Source of the DNA: Lachnospiraceae bacterium
GTDB lineage: Bacteria > Bacillota > Clostridia > Lachnospirales > Lachnospiraceae
NCBI GenBank assembly: GCA_017450485.1
Contig: JAFSTN010000044.1
Span: 1 to 64,000 of the forward strand
DNA: 64,000 nucleotides
Direction of reading: 5' to 3'
How positions within the stretch are numbered: position 1 is the first letter of the stretch; the number at the start of each line of letters is the position of its first letter. The translations under genes and the position numbers were made by a program. Shown piece by piece: positions 9,371 to 18,904 of the stretch. The notes beneath the pieces are model-generated. The model saw only the letters and a list, made by a program, of their open reading frames with translations, did no database searches and was not told where the DNA came from.

Positions 9371-10784
9371 TGCTACCTGTCAGCTGTTCCAGATACCCTT
9401 TTGATTTATCGGACTTCTCCGTGTCGGGGAATTCCTCGATGACCTTGCGATACATCTGTACGGCATGTGCCTCATCACCCGAGTGATTGTATGCCTGCGC
9501 CAGATAGTACAGTGCATCTCCGTTAGTCGGATCATACTGATAAGCCTTAGTCAGATCCGCTATAGCCACTTCATACTCTCCAGCCGAATATGCTTCATAT
9601 CCGGTGTCATAGAATTTCTGGGCAAGTTCCGATCCGGCGAGAGTCAGCAACGTATTGTACAGACTCACGGGAGCCTCCTGTGAATCCTCTCCCAGCTCCG
9701 AGACATCCACCGCATCCAGATATTCAGATACCGGCTCTATATCTTCGGGATCAGACAGATACGCATCGGCGGCCTGTATCACCGCATAGAGGGAATTGAG
9801 CGAGCCGTCGTATCCCTCATATGATGCGACCGTCTCCTGCATATCAGCGAGTTGTCCCTTCGCGATATCCAGCTGGCTCTTCAGATCCTCGATCTCAGCT
9901 GTCTTCGCATCCAGCTGCTCGTTCACCGTTTTGATCTTCGCTTCATAATCTCCGGCTGCTATATTGACCCTGGCAGGCATGATGATGAACCATGCACACG
10001 CTATACCTATACATACTCCGAGCATGAGATTCAGAATGATGCCGAGGCCGTTGCCGTTTCGGACAGGAGCCGGCTGAATGATATCCTCATTCCCGGACTT
10101 GAACCGGATGATGTCGATATCATCTTTTTTGCGGATACGCTTGCTCTTATTCCCGTCCACAGGGGTGAGCATCTCATCCACTTCCATACGATAACGCATG
10201 GTTGTCGTGTTACCAGTATCGATACTCGCACACTTGATCAGCTGCGCTTTTGCTTCGTCCCACTGCTCGTTATTGATATACAGCAGTGCCAGCAGTTGTC
10301 TGGCTCTGATGAATTTCTCATTTAAGCTCAGTACTTTCTTGAGCTGGATGATGGCTAAGTCGAACGAATCCATATCGCAGTACTTCAGCGCCTGATTATA
10401 CTTCTTGATCGTCTGATTGATAGTATCCAGGCGTGCGGGGTTCGACTGTATCATCTCTATATAATCGTTGGCAATATTCTTCTTGGGACGGATGTTCTGA
10501 GATATGACCCACTCACTCAGGGCCGCAACCACTTCACCCGTCTCGAAATATACCAGTCCCAGCAGGTTACGCGCTTCTATATTGTTTTTGTTGAACTTCA
10601 GGCACTGACGCAGTGAAGTCACTGCACCCGACAGATCTCTTACCTTGGCACTCTCCAAGCCGTCGTTGTAGAACCTGTTGGAGATGTACATTACCTTTTT
10701 GTATTGAGAAACATCAGCTCCGCAGCTGGTGCAGAAATCGTGCTCTGAAAGATTGCATCCGCAGTTATAGCATACCATCTGCAT
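9363..10784 (-). CDS. Zinc-ribbon, membrane-spanning TPR protein
   Basis: A 473-residue protein of unknown role. It begins with a zinc ribbon (CYNCGCNLSEHDFCTSCG), followed by TPR-like helical repeats over residues about 30-170. A basic region leads into one transmembrane segment near residue 255 (GIILNLMLGVCIGIACAWFI). A coiled coil follows (KIKTVNEQLDAKTAEIEDLKS), then C-terminal TPRs (YEAYSAGEYEVAIADLTKAY). The topology suggests a cytoplasmic ribbon and repeats with an external coiled coil and TPR part, possibly a scaffold. It overlaps the MATE gene and follows the small 71-residue gene. Confidence 0.85.
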   Translation of the reverse strand: MQMVCYNCGCNLSEHDFCTSCGADVSQYKKVMYISNRFYNDGLESAKVRDLSGAVTSLRQCLKFNKNNIEARNLLGLVYFETGEVVAALSEWVISQNIRPKKNIANDYIEMIQSNPARLDTINQTIKKYNQALKYCDMDSFDLAIIQLKKVLSLNEKFIRARQLLALLYINNEQWDEAKAQLIKCASIDTGNTTTMRYRMEVDEMLTPVDGNKSKRIRKKDDIDIIRFKSGNEDIIQPAPVRNGNGLGIILNLMLGVCIGIACAWFIIMPARVNIAAGDYEAKIKTVNEQLDAKTAEIEDLKSQLDIAKGQLADMQETVASYEGYDGSLNSLYAVIQAADAYLSDPEDIEPVSEYLDAVDVSELGEDSQEAPVSLYNTLLTLAGSELAQKFYDTGYEAYSAGEYEVAIADLTKAYQYDPTNGDALYYLAQAYNHSGDEAHAVQMYRKVIEEFPDTEKSDKSKGYLEQLTGSNE

Positions 10785-10796
10785 GCACCCTTCTAT

Positions 10797-11012
10797 TTAT
10801 CCCTGAACATTCTGACCGTGGTCCGCACTCTTCCTCGTGCCGCCGGCAGTTGCGCCTGCTGAAGCCGGTACCGTGCCGTTCTTAGTCTCCTTGAGCATAG
10901 ACACGATCAGATCGGCCATATCAGTCAGGTCCTGATTATATATGGCCTCGCTCACATCCTCCACTTCCAGTGACGGATGGAACTTCTTAAGTTCCTCGTC
11001 AAAATCTATCAT
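10797..11012 (-). CDS. Small acidic protein of unknown function
   Basis: A 71-residue reading frame (start MIDFDEELKKFHPSLEVEDV, tail of Gly/Ala/Thr residues). It overlaps the end of folC by 14 bp and is followed 12 bp later by the zinc-ribbon/TPR gene, so it sits tightly in the run. The acidic, helical N-terminal half looks protein-like. I recognise no domain. Its position between two clear genes and its in-run spacing support it being real. Confidence 0.65.
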   Translation of the reverse strand: MIDFDEELKKFHPSLEVEDVSEAIYNQDLTDMADLIVSMLKETKNGTVPASAGATAGGTRKSADHGQNVQG

Positions 11013-12282
11013 TGCTAAGTCCTCTCATCTCACCGACCAGATAAAGCGATCCGGTGATGTAGGCATATAAACCGTCTGTTGAAACATAATCCCGGGCTAT
11101 CCCAAGTGCTTCGCGGGAGTCTCCCGCCACCTGTGCATCCAGTCCGGCTCTGCGGAACTCGGCGGCTATCACTTCCGCACTCTCCGCTCTGTGGGAATCT
11201 ACCGTCACACACACAACTCTGTCGAAAAGAGAGCTGCCGGCGATGATCTCTATCTCCCCGAGATAAGCTTTATCGTGCATGCAGCCGAATACGAGCAATC
11301 GCGATACGGCACCGTCATCACGCACGCTGTCGATGAAGGCCTCTATCCCGGGCACATTATGTGCGCCGTCCAGGATAAGCCTGTCCTCAACCTCTTCCAT
11401 ACGTCCCGGCCAGTACATTTCGTTCAGACCGGATATGTGGTCATTCTCACTCAAACAAGAGGCAAACTTCTCTGCCTCCCTGAGAGCACACACCGCTATT
11501 GCAGCGTTTTCCACCTGATACAGGGCCTGTGTCCTGATATGCGGGCAGATATAACTATCATACTTATATCGCAGGCAAAAATCAATACCGCTATTCTCCC
11601 TATGAATATCGGCGATGATCCCCCGCGATAGTGCAACTTCCACAGATTTATGCAGGTTCGCCACACGGGAGATCTCAGCTGCTCCGGGACAGTCCTCCCA
11701 ATATACGACCGGCACACCTTCAGCGCATATCCCGGCCTTTTCCGCGGCAATCTGCTCGAGCGTATCTCCCAGATACTCCATATGGTCGTATCCGATCGAT
11801 GTGATCACGCACACTTCCTTGCTTCGGACGAGATTGGTGGCATCCAGTCTGCCGCCCAGCCCTGTCTCCAGGATCACCGCATCGGGCTTTTCATCCGCAA
11901 ATATCAGCATGGCTATGAAAAAGAGATACTCAAAGAAAGTCGGCACGTACAACTCTGCACTCAGCTCATACACTTTCTCAAAAGCCATCATAAAGGCTTT
12001 CCGCTCACACATCTGTCCGTTCAGCCGGATCCTCTCGCGGCAGTCGGTCAGATGCGGGGATACGAAGCAGCCTGTCTTAAGTCCGGCATGCATAAGTATA
12101 GACTCCATATATGCGCATACGGAGCCTTTACCATTAGTGCCTGCCACATGTATCACATTCATCCCCGAGTCAGGAGCTCCCAGTCTGTCCAGGAACTCCC
12201 TGCCCTCTTCGAAGGAATGCTTGGTCGTGTGCTTGGGCAATTCATATATGTAGCCTATCGCCTCATCATATGTGAGAGTCAT
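10999..12282 (-). CDS. folC: Folylpolyglutamate synthase / dihydrofolate synthase
   Basis: FolC adds glutamate to dihydropteroate and folates using ATP, in the cytoplasm. The 427-residue protein has the Mur-ligase P-loop HVAGTNGKGSVCAYMES near residue 45, ETGLGGRLDATN near 140 and ITSIGYDHMEYLGDT near 160, all typical of FolC. The C-terminal domain has LILDGAHN. The ATG is preceded by GGAG at 8 bp. It follows valS by 15 bp, an arrangement common in Clostridia and Bacilli. Confidence 0.94.
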   Translation of the reverse strand: MTLTYDEAIGYIYELPKHTTKHSFEEGREFLDRLGAPDSGMNVIHVAGTNGKGSVCAYMESILMHAGLKTGCFVSPHLTDCRERIRLNGQMCERKAFMMAFEKVYELSAELYVPTFFEYLFFIAMLIFADEKPDAVILETGLGGRLDATNLVRSKEVCVITSIGYDHMEYLGDTLEQIAAEKAGICAEGVPVVYWEDCPGAAEISRVANLHKSVEVALSRGIIADIHRENSGIDFCLRYKYDSYICPHIRTQALYQVENAAIAVCALREAEKFASCLSENDHISGLNEMYWPGRMEEVEDRLILDGAHNVPGIEAFIDSVRDDGAVSRLLVFGCMHDKAYLGEIEIIAGSSLFDRVVCVTVDSHRAESAEVIAAEFRRAGLDAQVAGDSREALGIARDYVSTDGLYAYITGSLYLVGEMRGLSNDRF

Positions 12283-12297
12283 TTCATCTCCGTGCCG

Positions 12298-14976
12298 TTA
12301 TCCCAGCTGACCGAGACGTTCACGTACCTGTTCGAGCATCTGAGTGTATTTCTGAAGCTTTTCTTTCTCCTCATTGACCTTGGACTCGGGAGCCTTGGAG
12401 ATGAATTTCTCATTGCCGAGCATGCCGTTCGAGCGCTCGATCTCCTTGATGAGCTTAGCTTCCTCACCCTTCAGACGCTCTATCTCTGCGGATATATCAA
12501 CAAGCTCCGCAAAAGGAATATATACAGTCGCATCAGGTATCACTACGCTCACGGCATCATCCGCTATACCTGACTTGTCGGTCTGAACATGTACATCGGA
12601 TGCATATGCCAGGGAAGCAAAGAATACCTGGCCTTCCGTGAATATTTTTCTGACCTCGTCCTTATCGCTGACAACATATACGGCAGCCTTACGTGACGGG
12701 GCCACGTTCATCTGTGTACGTACGTTTCTGATGCCTCTGACTGCTGCCTGTATGGTCTCGATCGCCTGCTCCTCGGCGGTAAAAGCGAGTTCCTCGCGGT
12801 ATACCGGCCAGTCGGATATCATGATCGACTCTTCGTCAGACTGCAGGTTCATGAATATCTCTTCCGTAACGAAAGGCATATACGGATGCAGGAGCTTCAG
12901 TCCGCCTATAAGCACGTTCTTCAGAGTCCACAGTGCAGCTATATGACTGTCATGTGAATCGGTAGCATAGAGTCTGGGCTTGACCATCTCGATGTACCAG
13001 TCGCAGAAGCTCTCCCAGATGAAATCATAGACCTTCTGAACCGCGATACCGAGTTCGAAAGAGTCCATGTTATCGGTCACTTCTTTAACCAGTGTATTGA
13101 ACTTGGAGAGGATCCATTTATCCACAGGCTCCAGCTTGTCTGCCACTTCATCGAAGGTCAGACGCAGATCTTCCTCGGACACTTTCTCCATATTCATCAT
13201 GATGAAACGGCTTGCGTTCCATACTTTATTTGCGAAGTTACGGCTGTTTTCGACTCTGGCATTTACGAATCTCATGTCGTTGCCGGGTGCGTTGCCGGTG
13301 ATCAGAGTGAGTCTCAGTGCATCGGCTCCGTACTTATCGATGATCTCGAGAGGATCGATACCGTTACCGAGTGATTTACTCATCTTACGGCCCTGCTCAT
13401 CACGTACGAGTCCATGGAAAAGCACGGTCTTAAACGGCCGCTCTCCCATCTGCTCGAATCCGGAGAATATCATCCTGATAACCCAGAAGAATATGATATC
13501 GTATCCGGTCACAAGCACATCGGTGGGATAGAAATACTTAAGCTCCTCCGTCTGCTCGGGCCATCCGAGTGTGGAGAAAGGCCACAGAGCCGATGAGAAC
13601 CATGTATCAAGTGTATCGGGATCCTGAGTGAAATGAGTGCCGCCGCACTTGGGGCACTTCTCGGGCATGCCTGCTGCCACTACAGTCTCTCCGCACGCAT
13701 CACAGTAATACGCAGGTATCCTGTGTCCCCACCACAGCTGTCTGGAGATACACCAGTCACGGATATTGTCCGTCCAGTTGAAGTAGGTCTTCTCCATACG
13801 CTTGGGTATGAGCTGTATGTCGCCTTCCTTGACTGCTTTTACCGCAGGTTTAATAAGCTCGTCCATCTTGACGAACCACTGCTTCTTGATCATGGGCTCG
13901 ATCGTGGTCCCGCATCTGTCATGCGTGCCTACGTTATGAGTATGATCCTCTATCTTCACCAGCAGTCCCATCTCATCAAGTTCTTTCACAATGGCTGCTC
14001 TTGCTTCATATCTGTCCATGCCGGCGAACTTACCACCGTTCTCATTGATCGTTGCATCATCGTTCATGATGTTGATCTCGGGCAGGTTGTGACGTTTGCC
14101 TACCTCGAAGTCATTCGGGTCATGGGCTGGAGTGATCTTAACCACGCCTGTACCGAACTCCATATCAACATAGCTGTCCGCAACTATGGGCAGCTCGCGG
14201 TTCATGAGCGGGAGCATGAGCTTTTTGCCTATCAGATCCTTATATCTGTCATCCTCGGGATTGACAGCTACCGCGGTATCTCCCAGCATCGTCTCGGGAC
14301 GTGTGGTCGCGAACTCTATGAATCTCGTAGTGCTGACAGTACCGTCATCCTCTATGAAGGGATATTTGATATGCCAGAAATGTCCGGCCTGCTCTTCATA
14401 CTCAACCTCGGCATCGGAGATGGAGGTATTACATACAGGGCACCAGTTGATGATACGGCTGCCCTTGTATATCCAGCCTTTCTCATGCATCTTGCAGAAC
14501 ACTTCGGTGACAGCCTTGTTACAGCCCTCATCCATGGTGAAGCGCTCTCTGTCCCAGTCACATGAGCTTCCGAGCTTCTTGAGCTGGTTAACGATGGTTC
14601 CGCCGTATTCTTCTTTCCACTCCCACGCGCGCTTGAGGAAACCTTCGCGGCCGAGTTCGTTTTTGTCTATACCCTCTTCCTTGAGTTTCGCAATGATCCT
14701 GACTTCGGTAGCTATGGATGCATGATCCGTGCCGGGCTGCCAGAGTGCATTATATCCCTGCATCCTCTTATAACGGATGAGGATATCCTGCATGGTCTCA
14801 TCGAGTGCGTGACCCATATGCAGCTGACCCGTGATGTTCGGGGGCGGGATCACTATGGTAAAGGGAGTTTTGGAATGATCCACTTCCGCATGGAAATATT
14901 TCTTCTCCATCCAGTTGTTGTAGATCCTGTCCTCTATCTGTTTGGGATCGTAGTTCTTGGCTAATTCTTTTGACAT
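12298..14976 (-). CDS. valS: Valyl-tRNA synthetase
   Basis: A class Ia aminoacyl-tRNA synthetase of 892 residues that charges tRNA-Val. The HIGH-type motif is in [14 protein letters not shown] near residue 48 and KMSKS appears in [14 protein letters not shown]. The editing domain lies between them ([13 protein letters not shown]), and the C-terminus has the usual coiled-coil tRNA-binding arm ([20 protein letters not shown]). A GGAGAAA site precedes the ATG. Only 36 bp separate it from the upstream NUDIX gene, so there is no room for a T-box leader here; expression probably depends on an upstream promoter. Confidence 0.97.
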   Translation of the reverse strand: MSKELAKNYDPKQIEDRIYNNWMEKKYFHAEVDHSKTPFTIVIPPPNITGQLHMGHALDETMQDILIRYKRMQGYNALWQPGTDHASIATEVRIIAKLKEEGIDKNELGREGFLKRAWEWKEEYGGTIVNQLKKLGSSCDWDRERFTMDEGCNKAVTEVFCKMHEKGWIYKGSRIINWCPVCNTSISDAEVEYEEQAGHFWHIKYPFIEDDGTVSTTRFIEFATTRPETMLGDTAVAVNPEDDRYKDLIGKKLMLPLMNRELPIVADSYVDMEFGTGVVKITPAHDPNDFEVGKRHNLPEINIMNDDATINENGGKFAGMDRYEARAAIVKELDEMGLLVKIEDHTHNVGTHDRCGTTIEPMIKKQWFVKMDELIKPAVKAVKEGDIQLIPKRMEKTYFNWTDNIRDWCISRQLWWGHRIPAYYCDACGETVVAAGMPEKCPKCGGTHFTQDPDTLDTWFSSALWPFSTLGWPEQTEELKYFYPTDVLVTGYDIIFFWVIRMIFSGFEQMGERPFKTVLFHGLVRDEQGRKMSKSLGNGIDPLEIIDKYGADALRLTLITGNAPGNDMRFVNARVENSRNFANKVWNASRFIMMNMEKVSEEDLRLTFDEVADKLEPVDKWILSKFNTLVKEVTDNMDSFELGIAVQKVYDFIWESFCDWYIEMVKPRLYATDSHDSHIAALWTLKNVLIGGLKLLHPYMPFVTEEIFMNLQSDEESIMISDWPVYREELAFTAEEQAIETIQAAVRGIRNVRTQMNVAPSRKAAVYVVSDKDEVRKIFTEGQVFFASLAYASDVHVQTDKSGIADDAVSVVIPDATVYIPFAELVDISAEIERLKGEEAKLIKEIERSNGMLGNEKFISKAPESKVNEEKEKLQKYTQMLEQVRERLGQLG

Positions 14977-15012
14977 ATCATTTCTCCATTATATATAGAA
15001 TCAACTCTGATC

Positions 15013-15537
15013 TTATATCGAATCAACACCGAGCACATCACACATGTTGCTGCGGTAGCAGCAGAATGTCTTGTAAACGGAAGGGACCATCCTGCCCTCC
15101 GAGTGGATACGCTCTATATCCTCGGATGTGGCCAGTCTCGCGTCGACCACTTCCTCCTCCTGCAGTTTAAGCGAATCGGGATCTATGTCGGTCACATACA
15201 TATAGGTATCCACTATGCTGCCGGGATGCCAGAGATCGCCCAGATAAATGAGTTCTCTGCGCCCCGGATGCAGACCTATCTCCTCGCTCAGCTCACGGTA
15301 AGCCGCCTGCAGGCTCGACTCACCGGCAATGACTGCTCCGCCGGTGTTCTCCCACATGCCGCCGAAGCTCTTGTCGTCATGGCGGCGTGTGATGAGGATC
15401 CTGCCGTCAGGAGTCATCGTCCATATGCTCACGATCAGATGATATCTGCCGTGAGGTATGGCTTCGTGAGCATCCCTGGCCCAGGTCTCACCGGTTATAT
15501 CCTTATATCTGTCATACAGATCCCATAGTTCACTCAT
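15013..15537 (-). CDS. NUDIX hydrolase
   Basis: A 174-residue protein with a complete NUDIX box, GAVIAGESSLQAAYRELSEE (Gly-x5-Glu-x7-Arg-Glu-x2-Glu-Glu), preceded by GRILITRRHDDKSFGGMWEN. The family hydrolyses nucleoside diphosphates linked to other groups; the early W(T)MTPDGRILITRR pattern is seen in the isopentenyl-diphosphate isomerase-like NUDIX group, but specificity cannot be read. It starts 4 bp after the prfA stop without a clear ribosome site, so it may depend on translation of prfA. Confidence 0.9.
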   Translation of the reverse strand: MSELWDLYDRYKDITGETWARDAHEAIPHGRYHLIVSIWTMTPDGRILITRRHDDKSFGGMWENTGGAVIAGESSLQAAYRELSEEIGLHPGRRELIYLGDLWHPGSIVDTYMYVTDIDPDSLKLQEEEVVDARLATSEDIERIHSEGRMVPSVYKTFCCYRSNMCDVLGVDSI

Positions 15538-15541
15538 AATC

Positions 15542-16615
15542 TTACGATGCGTTCATCTTCAGCAGCTTGGCTGCCTGATCGGCTGCGATGCAGGCATCTA
15601 TGATCTCCTGTATGTCTCCGCTCATCACCTTGTCCAGCTTATACAGCGTCAGATTGATCCTGTGATCGGTGACACGTCCCTGCGGGAAATTATAAGTCCT
15701 GATCTTCTCGGAGCGGTCGCCGGTACCTATCTGGCTTCGTCTGGCCTCAGCCTCCGCATCATGCGCTTTCTGGCATTCCAGATCATACAGCTTCGCACGC
15801 AGCAGGGCAAAAGCTTTCGCCTTATTCTGGATCTGGCTCTTCTCGGTCTGTGAATAGATCACGATACCGGTAGGATAATGAGTCAGTCTGACAGCAGAGT
15901 CGGTTGTATTGACGCACTGTCCGCCGTTACCCGACGCGCGCATGACATCGATGCGGATGTCTTTCTCATCGATCTCTACGTCGACCTCCTCGGCCTCAGG
16001 CATCACTGCGACGGTGATGGTCGATGTGTGTATACGCCCGCCGGACTCGGTCTCGGGCACACGCTGTACGCGATGCACACCCGACTCGTACTTCATCACG
16101 GAATATGCCCCGGCTCCGGTGATCATGAAGGTCACGTTCTTCATGCCGCCGATACCGATCTCCTCGACCTCCATCGTCTCCACCTTCCAGTGGCGGCTCT
16201 CGGCATAGTGCACATACATCCTGTATATCTCGGCTGCGAAAAGCGCGGCCTCATCACCGCCCGCACCGGCACGTATCTCGACGATGACGTTCTTGTCATC
16301 ATTGGGGTCCTTCGGAAGGAGCAGGATCTTGAGCTTATCCTCGAGCTTCGCCTCTCTGTCCTTGGCGTCGTTCAACTCTTCCTTCAGCATCTCCTTCATA
16401 TCGTCATCAGACTCGGTCTCGAGCATCTCCAGCGAGTCCGCTATGTCCTGCTTAGCTTTCTTGTACTGAGTATAAGCCTCCACCACCGGTGCAAGCGCGC
16501 TTGACTCTTTCATAAGTGCCATGTACTTCTTCTGATCGTCCGTGACTCCGGGCGAACTGAGCGTACTCATGACCTCCTCATATCTTCTGTTTACATCCTC
16601 TAATCCGTCGAACAT
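15542..16615 (-). CDS. prfA: Peptide chain release factor 1
   Basis: RF1 reads UAA and UAG stop codons and triggers peptide release. The GGQ loop is present as [17 protein letters not shown], followed by [20 protein letters not shown], and the C-terminus has the usual helical end. The start is placed at the ATG at 16615 ([16 protein letters not shown]), matching the family N-terminus; a GTG four codons upstream is possible. Neither has a strong ribosome site. No prmC methyltransferase is adjacent. This is the first gene of the minus-strand housekeeping run that ends at 3336. Confidence 0.95.
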   Translation of the reverse strand: MFDGLEDVNRRYEEVMSTLSSPGVTDDQKKYMALMKESSALAPVVEAYTQYKKAKQDIADSLEMLETESDDDMKEMLKEELNDAKDREAKLEDKLKILLLPKDPNDDKNVIVEIRAGAGGDEAALFAAEIYRMYVHYAESRHWKVETMEVEEIGIGGMKNVTFMITGAGAYSVMKYESGVHRVQRVPETESGGRIHTSTITVAVMPEAEEVDVEIDEKDIRIDVMRASGNGGQCVNTTDSAVRLTHYPTGIVIYSQTEKSQIQNKAKAFALLRAKLYDLECQKAHDAEAEARRSQIGTGDRSEKIRTYNFPQGRVTDHRINLTLYKLDKVMSGDIQEIIDACIAADQAAKLLKMNAS

Positions 16616-16970
16616 GATCTGTATCACTTATATAAATGCGAACCCACATCACAAACATGCGCCGGGTGATTCCCGTCCGCAATCCTGCGTGTTTCGCAAA
16701 CAGCATAACCGAACTTATATTTTAGCATTTTCGGGTGGGGAAGACAAGGGAGGGGGAGGAAACAAATGCTTGTATTAAATGATCGCATATGTTACATTCA
16801 TAGAGCATCTACTTCCACGGATGCATCGAGGAAGCTTCACTTCCTCCGGAGGTATTAACCTCTGTAATCCAATAACACCGATAATCGTAACCACGGCATC
16901 GCACCATGGATCTGTAATTGTATGTCCTTGAGTGTATGTCGGAACATTGCACACCTGTAGGAGGTATTGT
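16616..16970. other. Divergent intergenic region with structured leader
   Basis: The region separates prfA (minus) from the Rpn-type gene (plus). On the plus strand it holds two adjacent short hairpins just before the nuclease gene leader: GAGGAAG/CTTCCTC near 16830-16850 and GAGG/CCTC just after it. No tRNA, riboswitch or confident promoter pair could be fixed. A purine-rich stretch (GGGAGGGGGAGG) lies near 16750. Confidence 0.5.
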
Positions 16971-18008
16971 ATGAAAAAGAAATCCATATCTGTCAGTAAC
17001 ATTTTCGGTGATCCCAGATCATCGGAAGATGTCTTATATGACATCCACTCGGACCCAAAAACCTTGGATCTGTTCAATTCATTTTCCGAAGCCGACCGCG
17101 AACGCATCATGCTATTCCTTGAGGGAAAACACAGTCTGCAGATTCTGAATGATGTGTTCTTCCAAAAGGTGATGCGTCCGTATCCGCCATACGACCGTAT
17201 CGAATCGCTATTATCCGCCATACTCGGCGAACCGGTCAAGGTGGAAGCCAACCTGCCCCGCGAAGGCTCCAGGATATCCGAAACGGGCAGTCAGGTTGTC
17301 ATGGATATCATCGTCAAGCTGAGGGATCAGTCGATCACCACCATAGAAATGCAGCGAATAGGATATCTCTTTCCGGGAGAACGTACCAACTGTTATCTGG
17401 CTGACATGATCATGCGTCAATATAACGAACTTCGTCCGAGACGTGGCGGAGACTTCAGCTATAAGGATATGCGGCCTGTACGTCTGATCATCTTCATGGA
17501 GCGGAGTTCCGCCGAGTTTAAAGCAGTTGCACCTGAATACATCCACACAAGGGAAATCTCATACAGCACCGGAGCCGGGATAAATGACCTTGAGAACGTG
17601 GTGTATTTCTCGCTTGACACATATCGTGACTTGCCACACAATGAAATCAATACAAAGCTTGATGCATGGCTGTCATTCTTCAGTTATGAAGACCCTGAGC
17701 ATGTAATCGCTCTGATAGACCGGTATCCTGAGTTTCTGCCTTTGTATCAAGATATAGCTGCATTAAGATCAACCCCGGAGGAGGTGATGGGAATGTTCTC
17801 TGAAGCACTCAGAATAATGGATCGTAACACCACCAAATACATGATTGATGAGCTAAATCAAGAACTCGCTGACAAAGATAAGGCTCTCGCTGAAAAAGAT
17901 CAAGCACTCGCTGACAAAGATCAGGCTCTCTCTGAATTATCGTCGGAGAACACCCTTTTCAGGGAGTTACTGGAAGCAAATGGGATAACAGTACCCGCAA
18001 AACAATAA
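16971..18008 (+). CDS. Rpn-family PD-(D/E)XK nuclease / putative transposase
   Basis: A 345-residue protein of the PD-(D/E)XK 'Rpn/transposase' superfamily, whose studied members are DNA nucleases that promote RecA-independent recombination. The core pattern is seen in VVMDIIVKLR (Asp) and TTIEMQR (Glu-x-Gln). The middle has FVKAxE-like helices (AWLSFFSYEDPEHV). The C-terminus has three seven-residue coiled-coil repeats based on ALA(D/E)KDQ. The ATG is chosen for its AGGAGGTATTGT leader; a frame extends upstream to 16932 without such a site. A partial decayed copy of its 3' end lies at 18622. Confidence 0.85.
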   Translation: MKKKSISVSNIFGDPRSSEDVLYDIHSDPKTLDLFNSFSEADRERIMLFLEGKHSLQILNDVFFQKVMRPYPPYDRIESLLSAILGEPVKVEANLPREGSRISETGSQVVMDIIVKLRDQSITTIEMQRIGYLFPGERTNCYLADMIMRQYNELRPRRGGDFSYKDMRPVRLIIFMERSSAEFKAVAPEYIHTREISYSTGAGINDLENVVYFSLDTYRDLPHNEINTKLDAWLSFFSYEDPEHVIALIDRYPEFLPLYQDIAALRSTPEEVMGMFSEALRIMDRNTTKYMIDELNQELADKDKALAEKDQALADKDQALSELSSENTLFRELLEANGITVPAKQ

Positions 18009-18025
18009 TCTATAATAGCCAATAA

Positions 18026-18055
18026 ATCCCCCTGTCTCAACAAAGACAGGGGGAT
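18026..18055 (+). terminator. Hairpin after the Rpn-type gene
   Basis: Perfect 12-bp arms ATCCCCCTGTCT and AGACAGGGGGAT around a 6-base loop. It lacks a T-run on the plus strand. The same arms recur at 18178-18208 as the shared terminator of the toxin-antitoxin locus. Confidence 0.55.
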
Positions 18056-18084
18056 ATAGGCCGCGTAAACTTATCTTCTTACTC

Positions 18085-18113
18085 TTTACATCAGGAGTCC
18101 TCAATGCTACTAT
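18085..18113 (+). promoter_or_regulatory. Sigma-A promoter of putative antitoxin RNA
   Basis: TTTACA (18085-18090) and TACTAT (18108-18113) with an exact 17-bp spacer. Transcription would start near 18120 and run to the hairpin at 18178-18208. No reading frame follows, which fits a small RNA gene. Confidence 0.6.
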
Positions 18114-18119
18114 ACTGGT

Positions 18120-18215
18120 AAGGAAAGCATCTGCTCCAAGCGGATGCTCCCGGTGGGTTTAATGCCTAAAAGGCACTATCCCCCTGTCTAGGACACAGAC
18201 AGGGGGATGTTTTTA
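18120..18215 (+). ncRNA. Putative antitoxin RNA of a type I toxin-antitoxin locus
   Basis: A predicted transcript of about 95 nt from the promoter at 18085 to the hairpin plus GTTTTTA at 18178-18215. It contains a small hairpin (GCATC...GGATGC near 18127-18147) and no open frame of note. It converges on the 39-residue toxin gene, and the two transcripts overlap in the shared terminator, the arrangement of the Fst/RNA II and TxpA/RatA systems. Pairing with the toxin mRNA would be antisense across its 3' end. The RNA itself is inferred, not observed. Confidence 0.55.
18178..18215. terminator. Shared terminator between antitoxin RNA and toxin gene
   Basis: Arms ATCCCCCTGTCT (18178-18189) and AGACAGGGGGAT (18197-18208) form a strong stem, followed on the plus strand by GTTTTTA. 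On the minus strand it immediately follows the toxin stop codon but has no good T-run. It would end the plus-strand RNA and stabilise or end the toxin message. Confidence 0.7.
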
Positions 18216-18332
18216 TTTTCTCTTAGTATCTCTCTTATCGAGAAAGTTCAGAAATGTAATAATCAATGTGCCTATCGCTACAATCAAGCCTGCAGCCTCG
18301 AGCAGAATCATAAAGACTTCATAACACGTCAT
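18213..18332 (-). CDS. Small holin-like type I toxin
   Basis: A 39-residue peptide: MTCYEVFMILLEAAG..., a hydrophobic helix (LIVAIGTLIITFLNFL) and a charged tail DKRDTKRK. This matches the 'putative holin-like toxin' class of Firmicutes type I toxins, which start MTxYE and damage the membrane when overproduced. A very strong ribosome site, GGGAGGTGG, lies about 8 bp before the ATG. The predicted leader is about 100 nt, long as is usual where an RNA must sequester or mask the site. The gene is too short for ordinary gene calling. It lies between the Rpn gene and its decayed copy. Confidence 0.8.
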   Translation of the reverse strand: MTCYEVFMILLEAAGLIVAIGTLIITFLNFLDKRDTKRK

Positions 18333-18440
18333 ACTACACCACCTCCCTTCCTATCCAGTAATAGACCGGGAGGCTACCACCTGTCGCAGATGCAATCCTT
18401 GCAACGATTCTATCAAGGATCAGGTGCACTGTGAACAGAT

Positions 18441-18471
18441 ATTATAATCATATAAATATAGGCTTCGTCAA
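18441..18471 (-). promoter_or_regulatory. Candidate toxin promoter
   Basis: On the minus strand TTGACG (18466-18471) and a perfect TATAAT (18441-18446) are 19 bp apart. This spacing is longer than ideal, so the promoter may be weak or the -35 may be elsewhere. Transcription from it gives a leader of about 100 nt before the toxin ATG. Confidence 0.5.
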
Positions 18472-18621
18472 AATGCCAAGTCCTGTATTCACAATAAACT
18501 CAACGATTCTTCATCGCAAAAATGAATTATCAGAAAACTTCGTTTATTATTTTCTACATGCATATATATAACAGCGCTTATATCCGGTTGTAGAATTAAA
18601 TCGCATTGATATGGCAATTGC

Positions 18622-18738
18622 ATGGATCGTAATACCACCAAATACATGATTGATGAACTAAATCAAGAACTCGCCAGCAAGGATCAAACTATCGCTGAAA
18701 AAGAAGCAGGCTCTCGCTGACTTATCGTCGGAGATTAC
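18622..18738 (+). pseudogene. Decayed 3' fragment of the Rpn-type gene
   Basis: The bases closely match the 3' part of the gene at 16971-18008: MDRNTTKYMIDELNQELA..., then KD repeats. A small length change near 18710 (AAAAAGAAGCAGG in place of AAAAAGATCAGG) shifts the frame so that the fragment stops at TGA 18718-18720. There is no ribosome site. It is therefore a relic of a tandem duplicate. The toxin-antitoxin locus lies between the intact gene and this relic. Confidence 0.8.
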
Positions 18739-18741
18739 CAT

Positions 18742-18892
18742 CAACTCTTCTTAATCTCGCTATTTTGACGGCTTTAAGCAGAATCAAACGTGATAATCAT
18801 CTATAACCATGACCGAAATCCCCTTGATTCCGAAGCAATAATGTGTTAGTTTTTACTTAAAGTCATTATTTTTTTATGATTAAGAAGAGTTG
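18742..18892. promoter_or_regulatory. Self-specific inverted repeat and promoter of the first ATPase
   Basis: A perfect 15-bp inverted repeat has arms CAACTCTTCTTAATC (18742-18756) and GATTAAGAAGAGTTG (18878-18892), about 120 bp apart. The core promoter TTTACT (18852-18857), 17-bp spacer, TATGAT (18875-18880) ends inside the right arm. The right arm thus covers the transcription start and runs up to the ribosome site. This suggests an operator or looping site for self-control. Confidence 0.6.
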
Positions 18893-18904
18893 AGGATCAT
18901 TTTC

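Noticed and set aside
14977-15012. T-box leader before valS
   Set aside because: Only 36 bp lie between the NUDIX stop and valS, too short for a T-box.
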